From the NCBI RefSeq assembly GCF_003362805.1, contig NZ_QNQT01000005.1:124001-188000 (forward strand): DNA of 64,000 nt, given 5' to 3'. Shown here piece after piece: positions 43,500 through 51,791 of the stretch (its first letter is position 1; each line of letters begins with the position of its first letter). The DNA comes from Neobacillus piezotolerans (GTDB lineage Bacteria > Bacillota > Bacilli > Bacillales > Cytobacillaceae). A program made the translations under genes and the position numbers. Under the pieces are notes generated by a model that made no database searches, had not been told where the DNA came from, and saw nothing but the letters and a program-made list of their open reading frames with translations.

Positions 43500-44042
43500 T
43501 TGAACAGAATGGATGGCAATAAAAAGATAAATCGAAACGATAAAGATGTGTGGTTTGAGGAAATCATGGACCAATATGGCGACCGGTTGACCAAGCTTTG
43601 CTATAACTATACAAAAGATTGGAATCTGGCGGAGGATGTTGTCCAGGAAGTCTTTATTTCCTGCTATAAAGAATATGAAAACCTTGATCGTATTGTATCC
43701 TTCCAAGCCTGGATATTCAGGATAACCATTAACAGATGCAAGGATTTGCTGAAAAGTTCATTTTTCAAACGAGTTTTAATTAATTCAAGTTTACTTGCTA
43801 TGGCAAAAACACCGGAACCAACACCGGAAATGGCGACCCTGCAGACTAGTGAAGAAGCGCTGTTGTCTGAATGTGTTATGGCGCTTCCCATCAAATATAG
43901 GGAAGTAATAACACTCTATTATTATGAGGAATTATCGGTTGAGGAAATAAGCGTGATTTTGAAGATGAATGGAAACACGATAAAAACCAGGCTGAATAGG
44001 GCAAGGCAGAAATTAAAAGTGCTGCTGGAAAGGAGGAGGTGA
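43500..44042 (+). CDS. ECF-family RNA polymerase sigma factor
   Basis: This 180-residue sigma-70 family protein has region 2 (DQYGDRLTKLCYNYTKDWNLAEDVVQEVFISCY) and region 4 (LPIKYREVITLYYYEELSVEEISVILKMNGNTIKTRLNRAR). It starts with TTG 43500, 7 nt after GGGGTGA. An ECF-type promoter lies just upstream and the next gene, 1 nt after the stop, encodes a one-span membrane protein, the usual anti-sigma position. Confidence 0.92.
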   Translation: MNRMDGNKKINRNDKDVWFEEIMDQYGDRLTKLCYNYTKDWNLAEDVVQEVFISCYKEYENLDRIVSFQAWIFRITINRCKDLLKSSFFKRVLINSSLLAMAKTPEPTPEMATLQTSEEALLSECVMALPIKYREVITLYYYEELSVEEISVILKMNGNTIKTRLNRARQKLKVLLERRR

Positions 44043-44043
44043 A

Positions 44044-44844
44044 ATGGAGAAGGGACTAAGAAACTTGCGAAAAGCGATGAACTCTTCCACCCACAAAGGA
44101 ATCCACTTTACAGAAATACAAAAGGAGAAAATCAGGAACTCACTTCACCAGGAAATGAAAAGTGCCAAAATTAAACAGTCGCTCCGGCCATACTTAATTA
44201 CAGCTTTGGCGGCCTCCTTGTTTTTCCTGCTTTTTTATAAGGATATCTATAATTCTTTTTTAAGCGGTCCAAACCAAGGGGCAGAGGAAATCATTCGGGA
44301 CAGCATTACGAAGCCTGAAATCCATATGGTAGAGGACGGGAGCAATACCTTCGTCATTGAGTATGGTTCCGACAATATGGATAGGGGAAACCATGATTTT
44401 CAATCAATTGATGGACTACGGAAAACAGTTATAGAACGAACAAAGGAATTTCAAAGGGGAACGATTGTTTACTATAGGTATCCAGGTGACAATATTTCCC
44501 TTAACCCACCAGACTTTTACATGGGAAGGGTAGTAGGGCTTCCTGGTGAGACAGTAGAAATCATTGACGGCCAGGTATATATAAACAGCAAGAAATTAGA
44601 GGCCTTTTACGCAAAGAAAAGAAGGGCAGGCCATGACATGGAAGCCTATCTTGCCAAGGATCTTCCAAACTCTACTATCACGGAAAAAGATTTTAAGGAA
44701 AATATGCCCCGAATCAAAATTCCGGATTCGGCCGTCTTTGTTCTGAGCGATGACTGGTTTAGAGGGACTGATAGCAGAAACTTCGGCCCATTGAATGTTT
44801 CGGCTATTGAAGGCAAGGTACTGGGCTATTTAAAAGAAGATTAA
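44044..44844 (+). CDS. Putative anti-sigma factor with signal-peptidase-like (S26) extracellular domain
   Basis: This 266-residue protein has a cytoplasmic N-terminus (1-48), one membrane span (about 49-66) and an external domain resembling type I signal peptidase: RGTIVYYRYPGD (box C), GRVVGLPGETVEI (161-173, box D) and GTDSRNFGPL (241-250, box E). The catalytic Lys expected before RVVGLPG is Gly161, and no Ser-Met-x-Pro box B is visible, so it is probably not a protease. Its place after the sigma gene and its topology make it the likely anti-sigma or sensor (inference). It could instead be a degenerate SipM-type protein. Confidence 0.75.
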   Translation: MEKGLRNLRKAMNSSTHKGIHFTEIQKEKIRNSLHQEMKSAKIKQSLRPYLITALAASLFFLLFYKDIYNSFLSGPNQGAEEIIRDSITKPEIHMVEDGSNTFVIEYGSDNMDRGNHDFQSIDGLRKTVIERTKEFQRGTIVYYRYPGDNISLNPPDFYMGRVVGLPGETVEIIDGQVYINSKKLEAFYAKKRRAGHDMEAYLAKDLPNSTITEKDFKENMPRIKIPDSAVFVLSDDWFRGTDSRNFGPLNVSAIEGKVLGYLKED

Positions 44845-45021
44845 AACAAGGAAGAGCGAAATGTCCTTAAACTAATCGATGCTAAGAGGATTTTACAGGA
44901 TGTATCCAACCATTTAATTGAAGTTCCATTTACCGGGCCAGGTGAAGGGGAAGAGGATTATGGAGATAAACACGACCAATACTTTAAAGCCTCAAAACAT
45001 TGGAAGGAAGCCATAGCTTAA
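44845..45021 (+). pseudogene. Coding remnant in frame after the S26-like gene
   Basis: Fifty-eight sense codons follow the TAA at 44842-44844 in the same frame, reading LKLIDAKRILQDVSNHLIEV, then PFTGPGEGEEDYGDKHDQYF to TAA at 45019. There is no start codon in this stretch. It may be a gene remnant or a former extension of the S26-like protein cut by a nonsense codon. Confidence 0.4.
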
Positions 45022-45054
45022 TAATTGAATAAATATTAATAACCGCCCACTTTC

Positions 45055-45085
45055 TGATGAATGCATGAGCAAAAATGCATCCATC
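45055..45085. repeat. Inverted repeat
   Basis: TGATGAATGCAT (45055-45066) and ATGCATCCATCA (45074-45085) form an 11/12-bp palindrome with an 8-nt centre. There is no T tail; it could be an operator or a transcript end. Confidence 0.5.
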
Positions 45086-45102
45086 AAACGTGTTTTACTT
45101 GG

Positions 45103-45140
45103 GAAGGCTTCGTTTTAATTTTAAAACGAGGCTTTTTTAA
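45103..45140 (+). terminator. Terminator upstream of the ABC importer operon
   Basis: GCTTCGTTTTAA and TTAAAACGAGGC pair and are followed by TTTTTTAA. Confidence 0.85.
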
Positions 45141-45208
45141 TTTCAGCATTAAAACTTTATTTAGATTAAAAAATAGTTATGAACATGAAATTTCCAAAGA
45201 AAAAATTC

Positions 45209-45237
45209 TTGCAAAATAACAATATCCTCGTTAAAAT
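45209..45237 (+). promoter_or_regulatory. Promoter of the amino-acid importer operon
   Basis: TTGCAA (45209-45214), 17 nt, TAAAAT (45232-45237). The leader before the gene contains repeated AGAGAATTA. Confidence 0.55.
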
Positions 45238-45307
45238 AAACAACATAACTTTATCTCGTTAAAGGATTAGAGAATTAGAGAATTAAAGAATCGGAGGAGA
45301 AATCATC

Positions 45308-46138
45308 ATGAAAAAAGCATTGAGAATTTTGCTTATAATTGGAGTGGCTTTAATGGCGACAGCCTGCGGGGCAAAGCCAGATATTCCGGAAGCAGCAGAT
45401 AAAGCCTCTCAAAAAGACGCTTCAAACGGAAACACGTTGGAGGAAATAAAGAAGAAGGGTGAGATAACAATTGCCGTGGATGATACGTTTCCCCCGATGA
45501 ATTACCGAAACGACAAAAATGAGTTGGTCGGCTTTGATGTTGATCTGGCTAAGGCTGTTTCCGAGGAACTGGGAGTAAAGGTTAATTTCATCCCGACAGC
45601 TTGGGACGGAATCCTTCCCGGCCTTGACGCCAAGCGCTATGACATCATAATGTCCTCAATGGGTATCACTGATGAACGGAAGCAAAAAGTGGATTTCGTC
45701 GAATACTTGAGGCTGGGCCAGATTCTGGCAGTTCAGAGCGGCAACCCGCTGAAAATCCAGACTAAAGAGGATTTATCAGGCAAAATCGTCGGCGTCCAAA
45801 TGGGCTCGACAAGTGAAAGCGCGGCAAAAGAGATTGCTGGGGTAAAAGAATTGAAATCATATAATGGCTACACGGATGTCTTTAATGACCTGGCGCTCGG
45901 ACGTGTTGAAGGCGTCATTGTGGCTGAGGCAGTAGGGAGATATTACAAAACGCTGAAGCCAGAAGTTTTCGATGTTACTGGAGATCCCTTTTTGAAAATG
46001 CCAGTTGGAATCGCGGTCCGAAAAGAAGATGATTCTCTTGAAAAAGCATTGAATGATGCTGTCCAAAAATTACAAGAGAATGGCACCTTCTCGGAAATCA
46101 GCAACAAATGGTTTGGTGAGGATGTAACCAAACAGTAG
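45308..46138 (+). CDS. Amino-acid ABC transporter substrate-binding lipoprotein
   Basis: This 276-residue SBP family 3 protein has a lipobox (MATAC) and ITIAVDDTFPPMNYRNDKN, GFDVDLAKAVSEELG, TAWDGILPGL and SSMGITDERKQKVDF as ligand-binding lobes. The substrate is likely a polar amino acid or derivative such as cystine, but is not determinable. GGAGGAG is upstream. It leads an operon with a permease and an M20 hydrolase. Confidence 0.92.
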   Translation: MKKALRILLIIGVALMATACGAKPDIPEAADKASQKDASNGNTLEEIKKKGEITIAVDDTFPPMNYRNDKNELVGFDVDLAKAVSEELGVKVNFIPTAWDGILPGLDAKRYDIIMSSMGITDERKQKVDFVEYLRLGQILAVQSGNPLKIQTKEDLSGKIVGVQMGSTSESAAKEIAGVKELKSYNGYTDVFNDLALGRVEGVIVAEAVGRYYKTLKPEVFDVTGDPFLKMPVGIAVRKEDDSLEKALNDAVQKLQENGTFSEISNKWFGEDVTKQ

Positions 46139-46167
46139 ATCCAAGGATGAAGGAGAGATAAAACAGA

Positions 46168-46827
46168 ATGGATTATTTCACATTTACGATGACGTATCTC
46201 CCCTATTTGCTGAAAGGGGCCCTTGTGACAATTGAAATCGCGGTTATCGGGATTGCAGCGGGCAGTATAATCGGCTTGATCCTGGGGCTCGGAAGGGTAT
46301 CGAAGGTTAAGTTTTTTTCAAAACTAAGCGGGTTATACGTTTGGGCCGTCCGCGGAACTCCCTTGCTGTTGCAATTATTTGTTATCCATTTCGCGATTCC
46401 TTCAATGTTCAGCGCGCTGACAATGCCGCCGTTTGTCTCGGCCTGCATCGCGCTGTCGCTGAACGCCGGCGCCTATATCGCGGAAATTGCCCGTGGCGCA
46501 ATCCAATCCATTGACAAAGGGCAGATGGAAGCCGCGAGATCACTCGGGTTAAATTATCGCCAGGCAATGAAGCATGTCGTTATCCCCCAGGCTTTCCGGC
46601 GAATGTTGCCGCCGCTTGGGAATGAATTCATCGCCTTAATCAAGGAGTCATCTTTGGTTTCAACTATCGCGCTCTATGATCTTCTCCGGACCGGTCAGCA
46701 AATCATCAGCAGCACATACCGCTATATGGAGATTTTTATCATGGTAGGAGCGATCTATTTATTGCTTACAACTTTAATGACAGCTTTGGTTGGAAAAATT
46801 GAACGGCGTGTAAGTGTGTACGAATGA
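46168..46827 (+). CDS. Amino-acid ABC transporter permease
   Basis: This 219-residue membrane protein has HisM/GlnP-type segments and the EAARSLGLNYRQAMKHVVIPQAFRRMLPPLGNEF coupling loop. It follows the SBP gene by 29 nt. No ATP-binding subunit follows, so the ATPase must come from elsewhere. Confidence 0.93.
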   Translation: MDYFTFTMTYLPYLLKGALVTIEIAVIGIAAGSIIGLILGLGRVSKVKFFSKLSGLYVWAVRGTPLLLQLFVIHFAIPSMFSALTMPPFVSACIALSLNAGAYIAEIARGAIQSIDKGQMEAARSLGLNYRQAMKHVVIPQAFRRMLPPLGNEFIALIKESSLVSTIALYDLLRTGQQIISSTYRYMEIFIMVGAIYLLLTTLMTALVGKIERRVSVYE

Positions 46828-46972
46828 CAGCCGCCCCACGAAATGGCATTTGCCAAAGTGGCGACAGATAGGGTAATTTTAAATGATAATGGGTTTTTGT
46901 TTTTGTATCATAAGCCCCCCGGGTCAACTCATTCGGCATGAGTACCCAAGTTATTATTTGGGAGGAAAAATA

Positions 46973-48166
46973 ATGGCAGCTGTAAAAGCAGAACTGGCAA
47001 CTATGATCAAGGAAAAAGTTGAACAATTGTACCCGAGGCTGGTTGAGATGAGAAGACAGCTACATATGTATCCAGAATTAAGCAACCAGGAATTCAAAAC
47101 CACCAGGCAAATTAAAAAATGGCTTGAGGAAAGCGGGATAAAGATAATCCCAGTGAGCCTTCCAACCGGCACTGCAGCTGAGATTCAGGGAAGGGAAACA
47201 GGCCAGACGGTAGCAATCCGTGCGGATATCGATGCGTTGCCAATCCAGGAGGAGTCCGGTCTTCCGTTCCGTTCGAAAATAGACGGGATCAGCCATATGT
47301 GCGGACATGATGTCCACACCACGATTGCCCTTGGAGCTGCTATGGTCCTTCAGGAATTGGCGGACAAACTTCCCGGTACTGTCAGAATCCTTTTCCAGCC
47401 GGCTGAGGAAGCAGAAGGCGGCGCGGAAGGCATGATTAAGGAAGGATTGCTTGAAGGGGTAAAGTCAATTATCGGCTTGCATAACAGCCCGGAACTGCCA
47501 ACAGGAACCGTTGGGGTTAAAGAAGGATTTTTAATGGCAAGTGTCGATGATTTTTGGATAACCATTAAGGGTAAAGGCGGGCATGCGGCCCTTCCGGAAA
47601 AAACAATCGACCCGATAGTCATCGGCAGCGCGATTGTTGGGCAGCTGCAAACAATCGCCAGCAGGACAATTTCCGCGAAGGAATCCGCGGTCGTGACGGT
47701 TGGTTCGTTCCAGGCGGGGGCGACCAATAATGTCATTCCTGATACAGCCATGCTGAAAGGAACAGTGCGTACTTCAAATGAGCAGGTAAGGCAAAAAATT
47801 GCAAACTCATTTAAACAGGTTGTGTCCAATACAGCCACTGCGCTTGGCGGTGAGGCTGTAATCGATTACCAGTTCCTTTTGCCTGCTGTCTTCAATGACG
47901 GGGAAGTGACCAGGATTGTCCGCAAGGTTTCGGAAACGGTAGTAGGCAGGGAACAGACGGTTGACGCGGAGCCATCAATGGGAGGAGAAGATTTTTCTTT
48001 TTATCAGCAGGAAGTCCCTGGCTGTTATGTCTGGCTCGGATCAGGCAATGAAGAAAAAGGGATTAGGGAAATGTGGCACCACCCGAAATTCATGGTTGAT
48101 GAAGACGCAATGAAAATCGGCGTCCAATTGATGGTCCAATCCGCAATCGCACTTTTGGAAAACTAA
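46973..48166 (+). CDS. M20-family metal-dependent amidohydrolase
   Basis: This 397-residue protein has MCGHDVHTTIALGAA (metal His/Asp), FQPAEEAEGGAEGM (catalytic Glu pair), LHNSPELPTG and GGHAALPEKTIDP, as in N-acyl-amino-acid deacylases/IAA-amide hydrolases. In this operon it probably deacylates the imported amino-acid conjugate, comparable to the SndB-type enzymes of sulfur scavenging (inference). GGGAGG is 8 nt before ATG 46973. Confidence 0.9.
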   Translation: MAAVKAELATMIKEKVEQLYPRLVEMRRQLHMYPELSNQEFKTTRQIKKWLEESGIKIIPVSLPTGTAAEIQGRETGQTVAIRADIDALPIQEESGLPFRSKIDGISHMCGHDVHTTIALGAAMVLQELADKLPGTVRILFQPAEEAEGGAEGMIKEGLLEGVKSIIGLHNSPELPTGTVGVKEGFLMASVDDFWITIKGKGGHAALPEKTIDPIVIGSAIVGQLQTIASRTISAKESAVVTVGSFQAGATNNVIPDTAMLKGTVRTSNEQVRQKIANSFKQVVSNTATALGGEAVIDYQFLLPAVFNDGEVTRIVRKVSETVVGREQTVDAEPSMGGEDFSFYQQEVPGCYVWLGSGNEEKGIREMWHHPKFMVDEDAMKIGVQLMVQSAIALLEN

Positions 48167-48206
48167 AAAAACCTTCCCGGATGATACTCTCCGGGAAGGT
48201 TTTATT
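48166..48206. terminator. Bidirectional terminator
   Basis: AAAACCTTCCCGGA and TCCGGGAAGGTTTT pair around TGATACTC between convergent genes. Confidence 0.93.
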
Positions 48207-48987
48207 ATTTTTGAAGAGAAACTTTCACTTCTGTTTTTGGCGATTGATAAAGCCGTCTACTAATCAGCGTTTGAATGATTAGGAACGTACCGCCGACTGT
48301 CCAATAAAGTGGAAGGGCTGCAGGGGCTTTCAAGGAAAACATTACGATCATAATGGGCGATAGGAGCCCCATGAACTTCATTTGTTCCTGCTGCTGGGCA
48401 GGCATGCTTGATTGGGATACCCTGAATTGCAGGTAATAGATAAGTCCGGCGATCAAGGTAATTCCAATATTAGGGCTTCCCAGGCTGAACCAAAGGAAGT
48501 TATGGGATGCTATTTCCGCTGAATTTCGGATCGCATAGTAAAAACCGGTAAGGATCGGCATTTGGATCAGGATGGGCAGGCATCCCATATTTAAAGGATT
48601 GACGCCATGCTTTTGATACAGCGCGAAGGTCTGGCTCTGCAGTTCCTTTTGCTTCGCAGGATCCTTTTCGGCCTTGATTTTCTTTTGCAAAGCGTCAAGT
48701 TCCGGCTTCAGGCTGTCCATCTTGCTTTTCATGGCCAGTTGTTTTTTATACTGCCCGAGCATAAGCGGCATAAGGGCCAGCCTGATAATTAAGGTAATAA
48801 GGATTATCGCGAGTCCGTAGTTCCCTCCGAACAGTTCTCCAAAATAATGGATGGCTGAACCGAATGGATGGACGAAAAAGCGTGTGAAAAAGCCTGTGTC
48901 GCCATTTGAAGAAGATGAGCAACCAGCCAAGGCCATAACTGCAATTAAAAGAATTGTTGACAATAAAAGACTATTTTTCCGTTTCAT
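48205..48987 (-). CDS. yidC2: Membrane protein insertase YidC2 (YqjG/OxaA2)
   Basis: This 260-residue insertase has a lipoprotein signal (ALAGC) and five membrane segments with the YidC core (LIIRLALMPLMLGQYKKQLAMK with the conserved Arg, CLPILIQMPILTGFYYAI, LYWTVGGTFLIIQTLI). It inserts and folds membrane proteins. Translation is probably induced by stalling on the upstream leader gene: its AGGAGG site pairs with the leader's last codons. Confidence 0.93.
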   Translation of the reverse strand: MKRKNSLLLSTILLIAVMALAGCSSSSNGDTGFFTRFFVHPFGSAIHYFGELFGGNYGLAIILITLIIRLALMPLMLGQYKKQLAMKSKMDSLKPELDALQKKIKAEKDPAKQKELQSQTFALYQKHGVNPLNMGCLPILIQMPILTGFYYAIRNSAEIASHNFLWFSLGSPNIGITLIAGLIYYLQFRVSQSSMPAQQQEQMKFMGLLSPIMIVMFSLKAPAALPLYWTVGGTFLIIQTLISRRLYQSPKTEVKVSLQK

Positions 48988-49034
48988 ATTTCCTCCTGGA
49001 GTAGTTAATTTGGGTTAACTGGCAGGGAGGAAAT
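48988..49034 (-). promoter_or_regulatory. Hairpin sequestering the yidC2 ribosome-binding site
   Basis: Plus-strand ATTTCCTCC (48988-48996), the complement of the yidC2 Shine-Dalgarno region, pairs exactly with GGAGGAAAT (49026-49034), which is the complement of the leader's His-Phe-Leu codons. An inner AGTTAA/TTAACT pair strengthens the stem. A ribosome paused near the end of the leader would open it. Confidence 0.8.
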
Positions 49035-49305
49035 GCGCGTCTTCCGAGTCATCATGTGAACCGTATTTAATTCGTATATATTTACCTATCCATACAAGGA
49101 TGGAATTAACGTTCTGGCTTAAGTTCTTATCCTGGATCGTCGTAAGATTCAACGCGGATAAGCCGGTCTCCTGTTTTTCAATCTCAGCGAAGGATATCTC
49201 CGTTCCCATATCAATGAGAAGCTTTAGAGCAATCCCAAGATAGATACCGGTATAGAGCGCTGTCCAGGCATTCATGTCATACAGTTCCGCAAGCAAGTCT
49301 ATCAT
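49015..49305 (-). CDS. mifM: MifM-type translation-arrest sensor peptide
   Basis: This 96-residue protein has one membrane segment (about 13-31) and a C-terminal arrest-like region: VWIGKYIRIKYGSHDDSEDA (71-90). The W-I-x-K-x-x-R pattern and acidic cluster before Ala90 match B. subtilis MifM as I recall it. There, failure of YidC1-mediated insertion prolongs stalling and exposes the yidC2 ribosome site. GAAGGAGGTG precedes ATG 49305. It ends 27 nt before yidC2, whose ribosome site pairs with its last codons. Confidence 0.85.
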   Translation of the reverse strand: MIDLLAELYDMNAWTALYTGIYLGIALKLLIDMGTEISFAEIEKQETGLSALNLTTIQDKNLSQNVNSILVWIGKYIRIKYGSHDDSEDAHFLPAS

Positions 49306-49433
49306 GGAATCACCTCCTTCTTGCAGATGATAAAAGTATAAAGCAGAACCGGAAAACAAGCAATGTGAATGAATGGAAAAATTTGTACAGCAAGCAGGCT
49401 GCCAAGGAAAAAAGAAGCTGGAAATCAGCTTCT

Positions 49434-50015
49434 TTAGGCACTTTGTTTCATGTTGTTTTCCAGCGGCAATAGGAGGTTAGCTGATACCAGCCGCTTCCTG
49501 ACACCGATTCCGATGGATGCAGCAAGCACTGCTTTTATGACGCCAACCGGTAAGAAGGGATAAAAACCACCTTTCAGCGCCGTGGTCCATTCAAAGCCCG
49601 CTGATAATTTCAGCCACACAGTTCCGAAGGCAAGTGTAACAATCATACCTATTATGTTGGCAACTATCGCATTTTTAACAGTAAAAGAAGTCTTTTCCAT
49701 GTACCAGCCAATCAGGAAGGCCGTAGGGATAAAGCCGACAAGGTAGCCGCCGGTTGGTCCGAATAAAGGAGAAATACCGGATTTCATTTCAGCAAAAACA
49801 GGTAAGCCAACAGCACCCAGAGCGAGGTAAACGAGAATCGACAGCGTTCCATAGCGAGAGCCCAGGATTGTCGCGGCAAGCCCGATCGCCAAGGTTTGCC
49901 CCGTGATAGGCACAAGAGGCAATGGAATGATCATCTGTGCGAGTACTCCAGTTATTGCTGCAAATAAAGCAGCGAGTATCATTCTTCTTAATCGTAATTG
50001 TTCATTTGTCATCAT
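49434..50015 (-). CDS. bioY: Biotin ECF transporter substrate-binding component BioY
   Basis: This 193-residue S-component has six membrane segments, with MIIPLPLVPITGQTLAIGLA, LGAVGLPVFAEMKSGI and LFGPTGGYLVGFIPTAFLIGW motifs diagnostic for BioY. It captures biotin and works with the shared EcfAAT module or alone. A BirA operator overlaps the transcription start. Confidence 0.95.
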   Translation of the reverse strand: MMTNEQLRLRRMILAALFAAITGVLAQMIIPLPLVPITGQTLAIGLAATILGSRYGTLSILVYLALGAVGLPVFAEMKSGISPLFGPTGGYLVGFIPTAFLIGWYMEKTSFTVKNAIVANIIGMIVTLAFGTVWLKLSAGFEWTTALKGGFYPFLPVGVIKAVLAASIGIGVRKRLVSANLLLPLENNMKQSA

Positions 50016-50033
50016 ATTATCCCCCCTTCGTTG

Positions 50034-50062
50034 TGTTAACCAGCTTTATGTATAGGTTGACA
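50034..50062 (-). promoter_or_regulatory. BirA operator upstream of bioY
   Basis: TGTTAACC (50034-50041), 13 nt, GGTTGACA (50055-50062). This is the same half-site and spacing as the Bacillus bio operator. It begins just downstream of the predicted -10. Confidence 0.8.
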
Positions 50063-50070
50063 CTGAATAA

Positions 50071-50098
50071 TTTATAACGGGAAAAGGGGAGTTGTCAA
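50071..50098 (-). promoter_or_regulatory. Promoter of bioY
   Basis: On the minus strand TTGACA (50098-50093), 16 nt, TATAAA (50076-50071). The transcription start near 50064 is covered by the BirA site. Confidence 0.75.
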
Positions 50099-50107
50099 CA
50101 TTTAATA

Positions 50108-50839
50108 CTATACCCAATACGTGATGGTATCGAGAATTCCAATCATAATAAGGAAAATGCCCGCTGTTTTTTGTACGTAAAAGCCGATTTTTCTGCTTTT
50201 CCGAAGAAGGGCTCCATCAATTCCAAGGAACGAGATAATCAGTAAAAAGACGATCAGAGGAAGGGAGGTGCCGATTGCAAAAATTGGCGGCAGGAAGGCG
50301 CCATAAGATGTACTTAAGACAATTGGCATCAATGTTATAAAAAACAGAATGAACATCGTCGGACAGAATGAAATTGAAAAGGCCGCTCCCATCAGGAAAG
50401 AGCCCCATTTACCTCCTGACCGGACGACGGGGACAAAAGATAATAATTTATTAAGGAAACCCAGCTTAAACACGCCAGCCAAAAACAGGCCGAGGAGGAT
50501 GATGAAAGGGCCGATTGCTTTCCTCGATGCGGCGAAGAAAGTTATCAGTGTATCCTGGAACTCCCGGCCTATCGACCAGACGGACAACCCAAGCAAGGAG
50601 AATACAATAATTTTCCCAAGTATAAAAAATACCGCATTTGCAACCTGTCCGGTCTCCTGGACGCTCTTATTTCCATAAAAAGTGATGGCGCTGATATTGC
50701 CTGTCAGTTGGCATGGCGCCAAGGCCCCGACGATTCCAAGCAGAAAGGCGGCAAGAATTGGCAACTGCCCGGATGAGTTCAGCATCGACAAAAAAGGGGT
50801 GCTCAGGAAGTTGCTGATGTCGGTAAGGACCTGGTACAT
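50108..50839 (-). CDS. CcdA/DsbD-type membrane thiol-disulfide protein
   Basis: This 243-residue protein has six membrane segments and two cysteines at the expected places of the CcdA fold (ALAPCQLTG and ISFCPTM). It passes reducing equivalents across the membrane for cytochrome c maturation or other extracytoplasmic thiol proteins. No dedicated thioredoxin partner is adjacent. Confidence 0.85.
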   Translation of the reverse strand: MYQVLTDISNFLSTPFLSMLNSSGQLPILAAFLLGIVGALAPCQLTGNISAITFYGNKSVQETGQVANAVFFILGKIIVFSLLGLSVWSIGREFQDTLITFFAASRKAIGPFIILLGLFLAGVFKLGFLNKLLSFVPVVRSGGKWGSFLMGAAFSISFCPTMFILFFITLMPIVLSTSYGAFLPPIFAIGTSLPLIVFLLIISFLGIDGALLRKSRKIGFYVQKTAGIFLIMIGILDTITYWV

Positions 50840-50982
50840 AATACATTTCTCCTAACTAACGATATTCTTTTTTTAAAAATAGCACGAATTTATTGAGAAA
50901 GTGTGCAGAACATGACAGCTTACGAGATTAGTTGAACCTGTTGATGTTCAAAAAGAAAATGCTGTCGTGCTGACAGCATTTT

Positions 50983-51735
50983 TTAAGAGAAGGAAGGAGA
51001 TTTCCATGACTTTGTAATAATCTCATAGGCTTGCTGTACTTTTTCTTCGCCAGGCGGTTCCACGTCCTTCAGCGGGTATTCATGACCAAGCGCCTCCCAC
51101 TTGTAAACGCCAAGCTTATGATACGGCAGGATTTCAACCTTACGTACGTTCCCCAACATACCGATAAAGTCTCCCAATCTTCCAAGGTCTTCGACCGCAT
51201 CCGTTACACTGGGGACAAGGACATGGCGAACCCAAACGGGAATATTTTTATCAGACAGGTATTTTGCAAACTCGAGAATATGGTCATTCGCCATCCCCGT
51301 AAGATTAATATGTTTTTTTCTATCAATATGCTTTAAATCAAGAAGAACAAGGTCGGTATATTCCATGAGTTCGTCAAGCTGGTCCAGGAAATGCCTCGAG
51401 CTTGAAAAACATCCGCCTGATGAGTCAATGGTTGTATGGATTCCCGCTTTCTTGCATTCCTTGAATAACTCGATCAGGAAAGGGACCTGTAGAAGAGGTT
51501 CCCCGCCGCTCACCGTTATTCCTCCGCCTGACGATTCTATGAAAGGGAGATAGGAACGGAGGTCATCCATTATTTCGGGAACGGACATCCGTCTGCCGGT
51601 TCCTATTTCCCAAGTATCGGCATTGTGGCAAAACTGGCAGCGAAGCAGGCATCCTTGTGTGAAAATGACATAGCGGATTCCTGGCCCGTCAACCGTTCCG
51701 AAGGTTTCGATTGAATGAATATTTCCGTCCATCAT
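50983..51735 (-). CDS. pflA: Pyruvate formate-lyase activating enzyme
   Basis: This 250-residue radical-SAM enzyme has the cluster motif C29-x3-C33-x2-C36 (CLLRCQFCH), the GGITVSGGEPLLQ SAM site and LLDLKH. It installs the glycyl radical in PflB. ATG 51735 follows AAAGGAGA. It lies 56 nt after pflB. Confidence 0.95.
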   Translation of the reverse strand: MMDGNIHSIETFGTVDGPGIRYVIFTQGCLLRCQFCHNADTWEIGTGRRMSVPEIMDDLRSYLPFIESSGGGITVSGGEPLLQVPFLIELFKECKKAGIHTTIDSSGGCFSSSRHFLDQLDELMEYTDLVLLDLKHIDRKKHINLTGMANDHILEFAKYLSDKNIPVWVRHVLVPSVTDAVEDLGRLGDFIGMLGNVRKVEILPYHKLGVYKWEALGHEYPLKDVEPPGEEKVQQAYEIITKSWKSPSFS

Positions 51736-51791
51736 TATTTCTCCTTTCAATTAGAAGGGGCGGGCAGTGGCTGAGCCAGCCCCTTCATGAC

